Positions 34,564-44,108 of a stretch of 64,000 bases of DNA are shown piece by piece; the first letter of the stretch is position 1; the number at the start of each line of letters is the position of its first letter. The notes under the pieces were generated by a model. It saw only the letters and a program-made list of their open reading frames with translations, did not search any database and was not told the origin of the DNA. Position numbers and translations under genes: made by a program. The DNA comes from Streptomyces sp. A0642 (GTDB taxonomy: Bacteria; Actinomycetota; Actinomycetes; Streptomycetales; Streptomycetaceae), in NCBI RefSeq assembly GCF_004795105.1, contig NZ_SSBL01000010.1:1-64000 (forward strand), in the 5' to 3' direction.

Positions 34564-36398
34564 CCGACCTGTGCCTCCTGTCGTACGGCATGGCAGGCCA
34601 CGTCGTCGATCAGACGCGGTCGTTCGGTCGCGCAGACCGCGTCGAGCGCCACCGGGCACCGGTCGGCGAAGGCGCAGCCGGACGGCCGGTCGGCGGGGGC
34701 CGGCGGGCGGCCCGGGATCGTGGCGAGCGGTGCGCGTTCCCCGCTTCCGGTGTCCCGCAGTCGCGGGCTCGCGGCCAGCAGTGCCCGTGTGTACGGGTGC
34801 CGCGCGCGCCCCGCCCGCAGGTCGGCCGCGGCCAGTTCCTCGACGACACGTCCCGCGTACATCACCACGACCCGGTGGCACACCGTGCCGACGACACCGA
34901 TGTCGTGGGAGATGAGGAGCACGCTCGTGGCACGCCGGTGGTTGACGTCCTTCAGGACGTCGAGGACTTCGGCCTGAACGGTCACGTCGAGGGCGGTGGT
35001 CGGTTCGTCGGCGATGATCAGTCGCGGACCGGGCAGCAGTGCGGCGGCGATCATCGCGCGCTGCCGCATGCCGCCGGACAGCTCGTGCGGATACTGCTTC
35101 ATGACCTGGGCGGGCTCCTTGATCCGTACCTGCTCCAGGGCCTCGACGGCCCGCCGGCCCGCCTCCGCGCCGCTCACCCCTTGGTGGACACGGAGCGTCT
35201 CGGTGAGCTGACCGCGCATCCGCAGCGCCGGGTTGAAGGAGGACGACGGGTCCTGGAAGACGATGCCGATCTCGGTCGCCAGACGCTCGGCATCGGCTTC
35301 GGGGGCGGCCAGGTCGAGGTCGTCCAAGGTCAGTCGCGCCGCGTGGGCGGACAGTCCCTCCGGCAGAAGCCGGGCCACGCTCATCGCCGTCAGCGACTTG
35401 CCGGAGCCCGACTCCCCCACCAGGCCGACGATTTCGCCGGGCATGACGTGGAAGGAGACGTCGTCGACGAGGCGGGTGCCGTCCGGGAGGACGACGGCCA
35501 GGCCGTCCACCGTCACCAGGGCGTCGGCGGGAGCCCGGTGCGAGGGCGGGGCCACGGCGGTGGGCCGTACCGCTGCGGCCCTCGTTCTCCCACCGCGGGG
35601 ATCGAGCGCTGTGGCGAGGCCGTCGCCTATGAAGCCCACGAGGACGCCGGTGACGGTGATGGCCACCCCGGGGCCGATCGCCTCGGCGGGGTTGGTGTAG
35701 AGGGACTGGAGGCCGGAGTTGAGCAGCGCGCCCCAGTCGTATTCGGGTGCCTGGACGCCGACTCCCAGGAAGGAGAGGCCCGACAGGGCGACGAGCACGT
35801 TCGCGAAGGCCACCGACAGCAGTACCAGCAGCGGCCCGGAGATGTTCGGCAGGAGGTGCCGGACGAGCACGCGGTACGGCGGTACGCCCATCAGGCGCGC
35901 CTGCGTGACGAAGTCGCGCTGCGCCACGGAGGCCGCCATGTTCGCCGTGAGGCGGGCGAAGGCGGGGGCGCCGCCCAGGCCGATCGCCAGGACGGAGGCG
36001 ACGGGCCCGGTGCCGAGGACCGTGGCGATCACCAGCGCGAGGATGAGCGCCGGGTAGGAGATCATCACATCGATCAGGCGCAGGCCCAGCTCCCGGACGC
36101 GCCGTCCCGACACCCAGACGCCGGTGCCGAGGAGGATGCCGGCGACCGCGGCGATCGCCGTCGCGGCGAGGGTCATTTCCAGGGTGAGACGAGTGGCGAC
36201 CAGCGTCCGCGCCATGACGTCGCGGCCGAGCACGTCGGTGCCGAGCAAGTGTCCGGCGCTCACGTCCGCGCGGGCGGCGCCGCTCAGCGCGGTCGCCTCG
36301 TCCTCCAGCAGAAGAGGCGCGACGATGCCGAGGACGACGATCAGTCCGAAACCGGCGAGGGATACGGCCAAGGGTGCGTTCCACCGGATGCGGCGCAT
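34560..36398 (-). CDS. Fused ABC permease (DppC) and ATPase (DppD)
   Basis: 612 aa in one frame. Residues about 1-275 are a DppC-type permease: the first membrane segment, GTDVLGRDVMARTL, and the EAA-like loop VTQARLMGVPPYRVLVRHLLPN. A 30-residue linker joins it to a full DppD-type ATPase (about 305-612) with GESGSGKSLT, FQDPSSSFNP, LSGGMRQRAMIA, IIADEPTTALD and SHDIGVV. The tail GCAFADRCP is the oligopeptide-ABC C-terminal cysteine motif. Separate genes are the rule; fused forms occur in some actinobacteria. Its start overlaps the DppB stop (TGATG), and its stop overlaps the next start (ATGA). Confidence 0.93.
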   Translation of the reverse strand: MRRIRWNAPLAVSLAGFGLIVVLGIVAPLLLEDEATALSGAARADVSAGHLLGTDVLGRDVMARTLVATRLTLEMTLAATAIAAVAGILLGTGVWVSGRRVRELGLRLIDVMISYPALILALVIATVLGTGPVASVLAIGLGGAPAFARLTANMAASVAQRDFVTQARLMGVPPYRVLVRHLLPNISGPLLVLLSVAFANVLVALSGLSFLGVGVQAPEYDWGALLNSGLQSLYTNPAEAIGPGVAITVTGVLVGFIGDGLATALDPRGGRTRAAAVRPTAVAPPSHRAPADALVTVDGLAVVLPDGTRLVDDVSFHVMPGEIVGLVGESGSGKSLTAMSVARLLPEGLSAHAARLTLDDLDLAAPEADAERLATEIGIVFQDPSSSFNPALRMRGQLTETLRVHQGVSGAEAGRRAVEALEQVRIKEPAQVMKQYPHELSGGMRQRAMIAAALLPGPRLIIADEPTTALDVTVQAEVLDVLKDVNHRRATSVLLISHDIGVVGTVCHRVVVMYAGRVVEELAAADLRAGRARHPYTRALLAASPRLRDTGSGERAPLATIPGRPPAPADRPSGCAFADRCPVALDAVCATERPRLIDDVACHAVRQEAQVG

Positions 36399-37393
36399 CA
36401 GCGGCCTCCCTTTCCAGCCAGGGTGCGGGGGTCGAGCAGCGCGAGGACGACGTCGACGAGCAGGTTGAGCAGAGCGGCGACCAGCCCCAGGATCAGGACG
36501 CAGCCCTGGATGACGGGGTAGTCGCGGACGAGGAGCGCCTCGACGACGCGTTGCCCGACGCCGGGCCAGGCGAAGATGGACTCGACGACGACCGTGCCGC
36601 CGAGCAGCCCGGCGAGGATCAGCCCGCCCAGGGTGAGCGTGGCGGTCAGCAGGTTGGGCAGGGCGTGCCGGGCGTACAGGCGCAGGGGTGGCAGGCGGCG
36701 GCCCCGCGCGGTCCGCATGTAGTCCTGGGCGAGGACGTGGGTGGCCTCGCTGCGCACGATGCGGGCCATCACGCAGGTGGCCGGCAGCACCAGGGCGGCG
36801 ATGGGGAGCACCATCGACGCGAGGGTCTCGGCGCCCGCCGCCGGGAACCAGCCCAGCCTGATCGCGAAGCCGAGGACGAGGAGGGTGCCGATGATGTACT
36901 CGGGTGTGGCGCCGACCGTCCCGGTGACGAAGGTGAACGAAGCGTCGGTGCGGCGGCTGCCGCGTGCTGCGGCCGCAAGCCCGATCGGCACGGCGAGCAC
37001 CAGCACGGCGAGGACGGAGAGGAGCGCGATCTCGGCGGTGAACGGCAGACGGCCGCCGATGATCTGGGCCACGGGTTCCCGCGTCTGGAAGGAGGCGCCC
37101 ATGTCGCCGCGGAGCAGCCCGCTCGTGTACGTGCCGAACCGTACGAGCAGCGGCTGGTCCAGGCCGAGGTCGTGGCGGGCCCGCTCCACGTCGGCGGGGG
37201 CCGCCTCGGCGCCGGCGACCACGCGCGCGGGGTCGCCGGGGATCAGCTGCACCATCAGGAACGTGCCGACGACGAGCGTGACCGCTACGGCGGTGAGCCC
37301 GACGAGACGCCGGACGAGGAAGTCGCCCCAGGGGCTGAGCCGCGCCGAGCGCCCGGCCCCCGCGGCCGCCCCGACGGCCGGTGCCGCCGCCAT
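36398..37393 (-). CDS. Peptide/nickel-type ABC permease, DppB type
   Basis: 331 aa. DppB features are present: an N-terminal membrane segment followed by VQLIPGDPARVVAG and LGLDQPLLVRFGTYTSGLLRGDMG. The cytoplasmic loop is YMRTARGRRLPPLRLYARHALPN, with VVVESIFAWPGVGQ near the end. The ATG at 37393 overlaps the binding-protein stop by one base (TGATG), and its stop overlaps the start of the DppC-DppD fusion in the same way. It forms the transmembrane channel with the permease half of that fusion. Confidence 0.93.
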   Translation of the reverse strand: MAAAPAVGAAAGAGRSARLSPWGDFLVRRLVGLTAVAVTLVVGTFLMVQLIPGDPARVVAGAEAAPADVERARHDLGLDQPLLVRFGTYTSGLLRGDMGASFQTREPVAQIIGGRLPFTAEIALLSVLAVLVLAVPIGLAAAARGSRRTDASFTFVTGTVGATPEYIIGTLLVLGFAIRLGWFPAAGAETLASMVLPIAALVLPATCVMARIVRSEATHVLAQDYMRTARGRRLPPLRLYARHALPNLLTATLTLGGLILAGLLGGTVVVESIFAWPGVGQRVVEALLVRDYPVIQGCVLILGLVAALLNLLVDVVLALLDPRTLAGKGGR

Positions 37394-38961
37394 CAGCCGG
37401 TGACCCGGAGCGTGGAGACGGAGAGGGACCCGCCCGGCATCGCGAAGGAGACGCCCTTGCGGGCGACGTAGTGCACGTCGACCGTGGCCAGCGGGATCAC
37501 GTCGTTGGCCCTGAGCAGCGCCTCCTGGGCCTTCTGCCAGGCGGCGCACTTGGCGTTGCGGTCCGTGGTGGAGGTGGCGGCTGCGTAGTTCTTGGCGTAC
37601 ACCGCGTTCTTCACCGCGCCGTAGTTCAGGCCGCCCTTGGCTGGTTCGGGGCCCAGGAAGTAGCTGCCCCCGCGCGCGAGGGTGCCGCTGATCAGCGGGA
37701 AGACGGTGGCGTCCCAGTCGCCCTGGTTGGCGGTGACGTCGGTGGCCCAGGCGGCGTTGTCGGCGTTGGTGAGCTTCACCTCGGCGCCGGCGGCGCGCAG
37801 GGCCTCGGCGACGTAGGAGTTGCCCGCGCCGCCGGCGACCGCGTTGGATCCCTCCAGCTTGATGCTGACGCCCTTGAGGACCCGCTTCGCCGCAGCCGTG
37901 TCCGTGCCGGTCAGCAGGGCGCCGTCGGTGGAGACGCACGCCGCCTTCTCGTCCACGTACGAGGTGAGGGGCTGTCCGGTACCGCCGAAGACGTTGTTGA
38001 ACGCCTTGACGCTGACCGCCTGCGCGATCGCCTTGCGAAGTTTCGGATCGGCGCCCGGGCGCCCGGGGCGCTGATTGAAGGCGATGTAGTTGCGGATGAA
38101 CGGCGCGGATTCGACCGTGAACGTGTCGTTGCCCGTGAACCGGGTGGCGTCCGGGCCGGTGAGGGGAGCCAGGTCGAGGGCGCCGGTCTGCAGCTGGTTG
38201 GCGAGGGTCGACTCGTTCTTGGAGATCTGTACGCGCAGGCGGTCGGCCGGCTCCCCGGCGGGCATCGCGGCGAACCGCGGATACGCCTTGAATCCCTTGC
38301 GCAGCCGCAGTTCGTACGAGGCGCCGCGCCGCGCCGTCACCATCTCGTACGGTCCGGTGGCCGCGCCCTTGACGGGGCCCTGGGCGAGCGCGGCGGCGCC
38401 CGCGTCGAGGCCGGTCTTGCAGACGATCCCGGCGGCGGTGCCGGACAGGCCGGCGAGAACCTCGCCCCACGGGGTGGCGGTGGTGATGGTGACGGTGCCG
38501 GCCGCGTCGTCGCCGGTGATCGCGGTCTTCTTCCCTGTGTTAGCGGCCCCGAAGGTGAGCAGGGCGCCGGCCGAGTTCGCCCGGTAGCGCTCCAGTGAGG
38601 CGACGACCTGCGAGGCGGTGAGCGCCGACCCGTCGGAGCAGGTCAGGCCCTTCTTCAGAGTCAGCGAGGTCTTCGTCGGCGTGGACGTCCAGGTGTCGGC
38701 GAGACCGGCGACGAACGTGCCGCCCTCGTCCTGGCCGATCAGCGGCTGGTACAGCAACGACGTGACGGCGTAGTCCGTCGAGCCCGCGCCCTTCGCCGGG
38801 TCGAACGAGGTGACGTCGGAGGTGAATCCGACCTTGACGGTGGCCCGGTCCTTGTCGCCGCCCGAGGAAGGACCGCCGGTCGGACCGGTGGTGCAGGCGG
38901 AGGCCAGGAGGCAGGTTGCGGCGACCGTGATGGCGCCGGAGAGGAACCGCGAACGGGGCAT
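37393..38961 (-). CDS. Family 5 solute-binding lipoprotein of the peptide-type importer
   Basis: 522 aa. The signal peptide ends in the lipobox LASAC. The body is a family 5 extracellular binding protein (SDVTSFDPAKGAGSTDYAVTSLLYQPLIG at the start; EVLAGLSGTAAGIVC and YIAFNQRPG inside). Proteins of this kind bind peptides, nickel chelates or other amide-containing solutes. The start at 38961 follows GGAGAG; the longer frame upstream lies in the regulator's promoter region. It is the first gene of the five-gene operon and divergent from the Lrp-type regulator. Confidence 0.92.
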   Translation of the reverse strand: MPRSRFLSGAITVAATCLLASACTTGPTGGPSSGGDKDRATVKVGFTSDVTSFDPAKGAGSTDYAVTSLLYQPLIGQDEGGTFVAGLADTWTSTPTKTSLTLKKGLTCSDGSALTASQVVASLERYRANSAGALLTFGAANTGKKTAITGDDAAGTVTITTATPWGEVLAGLSGTAAGIVCKTGLDAGAAALAQGPVKGAATGPYEMVTARRGASYELRLRKGFKAYPRFAAMPAGEPADRLRVQISKNESTLANQLQTGALDLAPLTGPDATRFTGNDTFTVESAPFIRNYIAFNQRPGRPGADPKLRKAIAQAVSVKAFNNVFGGTGQPLTSYVDEKAACVSTDGALLTGTDTAAAKRVLKGVSIKLEGSNAVAGGAGNSYVAEALRAAGAEVKLTNADNAAWATDVTANQGDWDATVFPLISGTLARGGSYFLGPEPAKGGLNYGAVKNAVYAKNYAAATSTTDRNAKCAAWQKAQEALLRANDVIPLATVDVHYVARKGVSFAMPGGSLSVSTLRVTG

Positions 38962-39164
38962 GGAGGACTCTCCAGGACTGAGAACCGAGAAGGGGGCTGA
39001 GCGGGGCGAAGGAGTGGTACGAGCCGGGGAATCGCACGGGCCGTGGGCCGGGCCGGCCGACGTCCGGGAGCGCGGGCGGTGCTGCGGTCTGTTGCGGCAT
39101 ACAGAACAGGCCACTTCCCTCCCGCCCCCGCAATTGCAAGAATCCGCATCGGAGAGGGGATCGC
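38962..39164. promoter_or_regulatory. Divergent control region, peptide importer / Lrp regulator
   Basis: 203 bases. CTGTT (39089-39093) and AACAG (39105-39109) form a dyad with an 11-base spacer, and GCAATTGC (39130-39137) is a perfect palindrome. Both are rather AT-rich and could be Lrp-type sites. No -10/-35 pair is clear. Confidence 0.4.
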
Positions 39165-40232
39165 ATGCATGAATCAGCAGGGACCGTCGGCCTCAGTGCC
39201 GCCACCACCCCGTCCCGGGGAACACTCGATGAACTCGACCTTGCCCTCGTCAACGCCCTTCAGATGGCGCCCCGCGCCCCCTGGGCGCAGCTGGCCCGTC
39301 CGCTCGGCGTGGACGCGGCCACGCTCTCCCGCCGCTGGTCCCGGCTGCGGGAGAGCGGTGAGGCATGGGTCACCTGTTACGCGTCTCCCTCCCAGGTCAC
39401 CTACGGCGCCCTCGCCCTGATCGAGGTGTCGTGCGTGCCGCAGGCCCGGGAAGCCCTGGCCGAGCAGCTTGGCGGGCATCCGCAGGCGATGAGCGTGGAA
39501 CTGGTGGCGGGATCGTGCGACCTGCTCCTGACGGTGGCCACGGCGACCATGTCGTCGATGAGCGCCTACGTGCTGGCCCTCGGCCGTATCGAGGCGGTGA
39601 CGGCCACGCGCACCCACCTGGTGCAGCACGTGCACCGGGACGGCAGCGAGTGGCGCATGGACTCCCTCTCCCGCGACCAGAGGCGCGACCTGTCGGAGAC
39701 CGAGGACGGTGGCGCCCACGCCGCCGTCGCGGCCACGCTCACGTCCGAGGACCGCATCCTGCTGCGCGTCCTCGCCGAGGACGGCCGCCGCTCCGTCACC
39801 TCGATCGCCGCCGAACTGGGCCGTCCGGAGTCAACGGTGCGACGGTCGCTGAACTCGCTGCTCCAGGGCGGCAGAGCGGTGCTGCGCTGCGACGCCGCCC
39901 ACCTGTACGCGGGCTGGCGCAGCTCGGCGACGCTCTGGATGTCCGTGCCGCCCGCCCAGCTCATGGCGGCGGGCGACGAATTGAGCCGCCTGCGGAGCAC
40001 CCGTATGGCGGCGTCGGTGTCCGCCGAGGCGAACCTGCTGAGCGTGGTGTGGCTGCACGCCCTGGACGACCTGGGCCGCTACGAGGCCCAGGCCGCCGCA
40101 CGGATCAGCTCCCTGCGCGTACGCAACCGAGCGGTGAACCTGCGCTGGATCAAGCGCATGGGCCGCTTGCTCGGTGACGACGGCCGCAGCACCGGCTGCG
40201 TCCCGGTCGATCCGTGGCACCCGATCGCCTGA
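39165..40232 (+). CDS. Lrp/AsnC-type regulator with two HTH modules
   Basis: 355 aa, about twice the usual Lrp length. The first winged HTH is LDELDLALVNALQMAPRAPWAQLARPLGVDAATLSRRW, and a second AsnC-type HTH begins near residue 190 (LTSEDRILLRVLAEDGRRSVTSIAAELGRPESTVRRS). Each is followed by a RAM-like alpha/beta half. Such tandem Lrp proteins are common in actinobacteria. It is divergent from the peptide importer operon and precedes the amidase and acyl-CoA synthetase genes, so it probably controls all of them in response to an amino acid or amide. Confidence 0.88.
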   Translation: MHESAGTVGLSAATTPSRGTLDELDLALVNALQMAPRAPWAQLARPLGVDAATLSRRWSRLRESGEAWVTCYASPSQVTYGALALIEVSCVPQAREALAEQLGGHPQAMSVELVAGSCDLLLTVATATMSSMSAYVLALGRIEAVTATRTHLVQHVHRDGSEWRMDSLSRDQRRDLSETEDGGAHAAVAATLTSEDRILLRVLAEDGRRSVTSIAAELGRPESTVRRSLNSLLQGGRAVLRCDAAHLYAGWRSSATLWMSVPPAQLMAAGDELSRLRSTRMAASVSAEANLLSVVWLHALDDLGRYEAQAAARISSLRVRNRAVNLRWIKRMGRLLGDDGRSTGCVPVDPWHPIA

Positions 40233-40244
40233 ACCACCCCGTCC

Positions 40245-40272
40245 GGACCGTCCCCTCCCGTCGGGGCGGTCC
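40245..40272. terminator. Hairpin terminator after the Lrp-type gene
   Basis: GGACCG-t-CCCC (40245-40255) pairs with GGGGCGGTCC (40263-40272), 10 bp with one bulged T and a 7-base loop. It starts 13 bases after the stop. Confidence 0.75.
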
Positions 40273-40395
40273 GAGTCACTCCTTCCCGGGCCCGCAGCGG
40301 CGCTTTCCAGCACACAGCCCATGGTCCTGGCGGATTCATGCAATCCGCAGGCCGGACGGGGCCGGTCCCTGAGGCTGACACCACCGCCGGCGGGT

Positions 40396-40437
40396 CGATG
40401 AGCCGGTCGGCCGGCATGTCGGCCGACCGGCTCATCG
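40396..40437. promoter_or_regulatory. Perfect 18-bp hairpin in the amidase leader
   Basis: Arms 40396-40413 and 40420-40437 pair without mismatch (CGATGAGCCGGTCGGCCG and its complement) around GCATGT. A terminator already lies upstream at 40245, and this hairpin ends only 42 bases before the amidase ATG. It could be an attenuator, a transcript stabiliser or a DNA dyad bound by a regulator. Confidence 0.6.
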
Positions 40438-40479
40438 CCCCGTCGGCCTCAGCCTCCGCACGGGAAGGACGCCACTCCC

Positions 40480-41931
40480 ATGTCCAGCCGCACCCCCGCC
40501 GGCGACGACCTCGTCCGCCTCAGCGCCACCGACGCGCTTCGGCTCTTCGCCCGCCGTGCGCTGTCGCCCGTGGAACTCATGCGGGCCGTCGTCGCGCGTG
40601 CGGAGAAGGTCGAACCACGCATCAACGCCTTCACGGAGCGGCTCTTCGACGAGGCCCTGGAACAGGCCCGGCACGCCGAGGCCCGCTACCTCGGCAAAGG
40701 CGGCCTGGTCCCCCGTCCGCTGGAGGGCATCCCGGTCGCGGCCAAGGAGAAGCACGCCATCCTGGGCCGCACTCTGACCGAGGGCTCACTCGCCCACGAA
40801 GGCCGCATCGCCACGGAGAACGCCCCCGTGATCGACCGCATCCTCGGCGCGGGCGGGATCATCCACGCCCGCACGGCGACCCCGGAATTCTCCCTCAGCA
40901 CCTACACGCACTCCCGTATGTGGGGCATCACCCGCAACCCCTGGAACCCCGACTTCACCCCCGGCGGCTCCTCCGGCGGCGCGGGCGCCTCCCTCGCCGC
41001 CGGTACGACCCTGCTCGCCTCGGCCTCCGACATCGGGGGCTCCACCCGCATCCCCGCCGCCTTCACGGGAACCGTCGGCTTCAAGGCCCCTTACGGACGC
41101 AACCCCGGCCTCGGCGTGCTCGCCGCCGACCACTACCGCGGCGACGGTCCCATGGCCCGCACCGTGGACGACGTCATCGCCTTCCAGAACGTCCTGGCCG
41201 GCCCCGACGCCCGCGACCACGCCTCGATCCGCCCCAAGTTGACCGTGCCCACCGCGTACGCGGACGCGGCCGGCGCACGTATCGCCCTGTGCGTCCGGCT
41301 CGGCGCGTACGACGTCCACCCGGAGATCGAGGCGCACACCCGCGCCGCCGCCCAGACCCTCGCCGACGCCGGCGCGTACGTGGAGGAGATCACCCTCCCC
41401 TGGACGCGCCTCGACCTGCTGACCGCGGTCGCCGGCCATTTCTCGACCCTCTTCGGCGCCCTCGTCGTCGAGGCCGCCGAAACCCACCGCGACCTGCTCA
41501 GCCCGTACACGCTCGCCTTCGCCGACACCATGAACCACGCCCGCACCAAGGTGAGTTACCTCGACTCCCTGCGCGCCGAACACCGGTTGCAACGAGCCCT
41601 CGCCACCGCCATGGACGGATTCGACGCACTGATCTGCCCCACCACCGCCGTTCCCGGCTGGCACGCGGGCGACGACCTGTCGGGCGACAAGGTCGTGGTG
41701 CACGGCGAGGAAGTGGCCGACACCCTGTGGAGCGCCATGACCACACCCTTCAACATCAACAACCGCTGCCCCGTGCTCAACGTGCCCTCCGGAATGTCGA
41801 GCTGGGGGATCCCGACCGGCCTCCAGATCGTCGGCCACCCCTACGACGACCCCGCCGTCTTCCGGATCGGCAAGGCACTGGAGACCCTCCGCCCCTGGTC
41901 GTACGCCCAGGTCGAGGAGGGCCTGCCGTAA
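40480..41931 (+). CDS. Amidase-signature hydrolase
   Basis: 483 aa. The Ser-cisSer-Lys triad is in place: Lys89 in VAAKEKHA, the cis-Ser in PGGSSGGAGAS (about 163-170) and nucleophile Ser188 in SDIGGSTRIP. No signal peptide is present, so it hydrolyses a carboxamide in the cytoplasm, releasing ammonia or an amine and a carboxylate. The ribosome site GGAAGGA precedes the ATG. It is followed 85 bases later by an acyl-CoA synthetase, a natural next step for the freed acid. The context of peptide importer, M20D hydrolase and Lrp regulator suggests one catabolic route; the substrate is unknown. Confidence 0.92.
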   Translation: MSSRTPAGDDLVRLSATDALRLFARRALSPVELMRAVVARAEKVEPRINAFTERLFDEALEQARHAEARYLGKGGLVPRPLEGIPVAAKEKHAILGRTLTEGSLAHEGRIATENAPVIDRILGAGGIIHARTATPEFSLSTYTHSRMWGITRNPWNPDFTPGGSSGGAGASLAAGTTLLASASDIGGSTRIPAAFTGTVGFKAPYGRNPGLGVLAADHYRGDGPMARTVDDVIAFQNVLAGPDARDHASIRPKLTVPTAYADAAGARIALCVRLGAYDVHPEIEAHTRAAAQTLADAGAYVEEITLPWTRLDLLTAVAGHFSTLFGALVVEAAETHRDLLSPYTLAFADTMNHARTKVSYLDSLRAEHRLQRALATAMDGFDALICPTTAVPGWHAGDDLSGDKVVVHGEEVADTLWSAMTTPFNINNRCPVLNVPSGMSSWGIPTGLQIVGHPYDDPAVFRIGKALETLRPWSYAQVEEGLP

Positions 41932-42016
41932 GGGCTGTCCCGACGCCCCGCCCACGCAGGAAAGCGTGTCGGCCCCACCTCCACCACCACCAGCTCACCT
42001 TCGAAAGGCAGTTCCT

Positions 42017-43975
42017 GTGAACGCCGCCGAACCCGATCCGCTCTGGCCGGCATACGACCAGCCGGGCGCCCTGACGACGATCGAGTCCATCGCGCTCGAG
42101 GACCGCGGCCTGCCCGGTTCCACGTACGACGTACTGGCACGCGCCGCCGCACTGTGGCCCGACCGGCCGGCCCTCACCATGCTGCCCAGCGCGGAGCAGT
42201 GGACGCGCGGCGAGACCGCGTCCTTCGAGCAACTGCGCGATCAAGTACACCGCATCGCCAATCTCTTCCATCTGCACGGCGTAGGCCGCACCGCCGCGGT
42301 GGGCCTGCTGACCCCCAACGCCGGCCTGCTGCCGGCCACCCTCCTGGCCGCCCAGCTCGTGGGCTGTGCGGCACCGGTCAACCCGGCGCTCGCCGCCGGA
42401 CACGCCGAACGGCTGCTGCGTCTGGGCGGGGCACGGGTCCTGGTCGCGGCCGGACCCGAACTCGACGCCGACGCATGGCGGACGGCCCGTACCGCGGCGG
42501 CGTCACTCCGCTGCTCGGCGCTGTTCGCTCTGCGTCCGGTCGGCGCCCCCGAGCCCGCGCCCGCGCTGGAACCGATCGAGGGGGTCCACGTCGCCTATCT
42601 GCACGTCGAGGCCGCCGCCCAGCCGGCCGAACTCCATCCCGGTGTGGTGCCTCCCAAGGCCGGCGACCTGGCGGCGTACTTCCACACCGGCGGCACCACC
42701 GGGGCCCCCAAGCTGGCCGCGCACACCCACGCCAACGAGGTGACCGACGCCTGGATGATCGCGGCCAACAGCACGCTGGACTTCGATTCCGTACTCTTCG
42801 CCGGACTGCCGTTGTTCCACGTCAACGCCTTGGTCGTCACCCTGCTGGCACCGCTGTTCCGCGGTCAGCACAGTGTGTGGACCGGCCCTCTCGGCTACCG
42901 TGAACCGGCGCTCTTCGCGGCCTTCTGGAAGATCGTCGCGCATTTCCGGATCGCCACCCTTTCGGCCGTCCCGACCGTCTACGCCGCCCTCGCCCGGATC
43001 CCGGTCGACGCGGACATCACCTCGCTGCGCTTCGCCATCGTCGGCGCGTCCCCTCTGCCGCCGACGGTACGTGCGGCGTTCGAGCACCACACCGGCGTCC
43101 CCCTCTGCCAGGGGTACGGATTGACCGAGGCCACCTGCGGCAGCGCTCGGAGCTTCCTGCACGAGCACCAGCGCCCGGAGGCCGCGGGCCAGCGCATGCC
43201 GTACCAGCAGGTGAAGACGGTACGGATCGAGGCCGACGGCACCTGGTACGACCTCCCGCACGGGGAGCCGGGCGTCCTCGCCATCAGCGGCCCCACCGTC
43301 TTCCCCGGTTACGTCGTCGGCCACGACGACACCGGACCGCGGTTGGACACCCTCGGCAGTGTGCGCGACGGCTGGCTCAACACCGGCGACCTCGCGCGGG
43401 TGGATTCCGACGGGTTCATCCACCTGCTCGGCCGCGCGAAGGACCTGATCATCCGCGGCGGCCACAACATAGACCCCGCCGTCATCGAGGACGCCCTCCT
43501 CACCCACCCGGCCGTCACCGGCGCAAGCGCCGTCGGACGCCCCGACCCCCACTCCGGCGAGGTCCCCGTCGCCTACGTCACCCTCAGGCCCGGCACGACC
43601 GGCACCGGTCCCGACGAGTTGATCGCCTTCGCCGCGCAGCACGTACCCGAGCGAGCCGCCGCCCCCAAGGACGTCATCGTTCTGCCGGCGCTGCCTGTGA
43701 CCGACATCGGCAAACCTTCCAAGGTCCCCCTGCGCCTCGACTCCACGCGGCGCGCGATCTCCACAGCCCTGGCCGGCCTCGGCATCGATGTCGCCGACGA
43801 GCGGATCCGATGCGAACTGGCGGACGGCCGCCCCATGGTTTCCCTTCCTCCCGTCGCCGATCCCGGCCGGCGCCACCGGATCATCGCCCAACTCGCCCCG
43901 TACGACGTCGCCTGGGCGTTCACCGACCACGGCACCGGGCGCGGGACCGACGAACGAACCGACAGCCGGCCATGA
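42017..43975 (+). CDS. Acyl-CoA synthetase (AMP-forming)
   Basis: 652 aa. It would activate a carboxylic acid with ATP and CoA. Adenylate-forming signatures are the phosphate loop YFHTGGTTGAPKLAAHTH (about residue 222), GYGLTEATCGS, NTGDLARVDSDGFIHLLGRAKDLIIRGGHNIDPAVIED (hinge and A8 region) and a late VTDIGKPSKVPLR, which supplies the catalytic Lys. A C-terminal extension of about 70 residues is longer than usual. The start is GTG at 42017 with GAAAGG before it; an earlier GTG at 41966 would add a Pro-rich stretch of no homology. It probably takes the acid made by the amidase. Confidence 0.9.
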   Translation: MNAAEPDPLWPAYDQPGALTTIESIALEDRGLPGSTYDVLARAAALWPDRPALTMLPSAEQWTRGETASFEQLRDQVHRIANLFHLHGVGRTAAVGLLTPNAGLLPATLLAAQLVGCAAPVNPALAAGHAERLLRLGGARVLVAAGPELDADAWRTARTAAASLRCSALFALRPVGAPEPAPALEPIEGVHVAYLHVEAAAQPAELHPGVVPPKAGDLAAYFHTGGTTGAPKLAAHTHANEVTDAWMIAANSTLDFDSVLFAGLPLFHVNALVVTLLAPLFRGQHSVWTGPLGYREPALFAAFWKIVAHFRIATLSAVPTVYAALARIPVDADITSLRFAIVGASPLPPTVRAAFEHHTGVPLCQGYGLTEATCGSARSFLHEHQRPEAAGQRMPYQQVKTVRIEADGTWYDLPHGEPGVLAISGPTVFPGYVVGHDDTGPRLDTLGSVRDGWLNTGDLARVDSDGFIHLLGRAKDLIIRGGHNIDPAVIEDALLTHPAVTGASAVGRPDPHSGEVPVAYVTLRPGTTGTGPDELIAFAAQHVPERAAAPKDVIVLPALPVTDIGKPSKVPLRLDSTRRAISTALAGLGIDVADERIRCELADGRPMVSLPPVADPGRRHRIIAQLAPYDVAWAFTDHGTGRGTDERTDSRP

Positions 43976-44108
43976 CACCGGCTCGGCATCGGACCGCTGC
44001 CGGCATGCGCGGGACCAGGGACCCCCGGCCGAGGTCTGTACGGTGAACGGCCTCGTGACAGGACGGGTGGAGAACCAGAACCTGCCGTGCACACGGCCGT
44101 CGCCCCGG

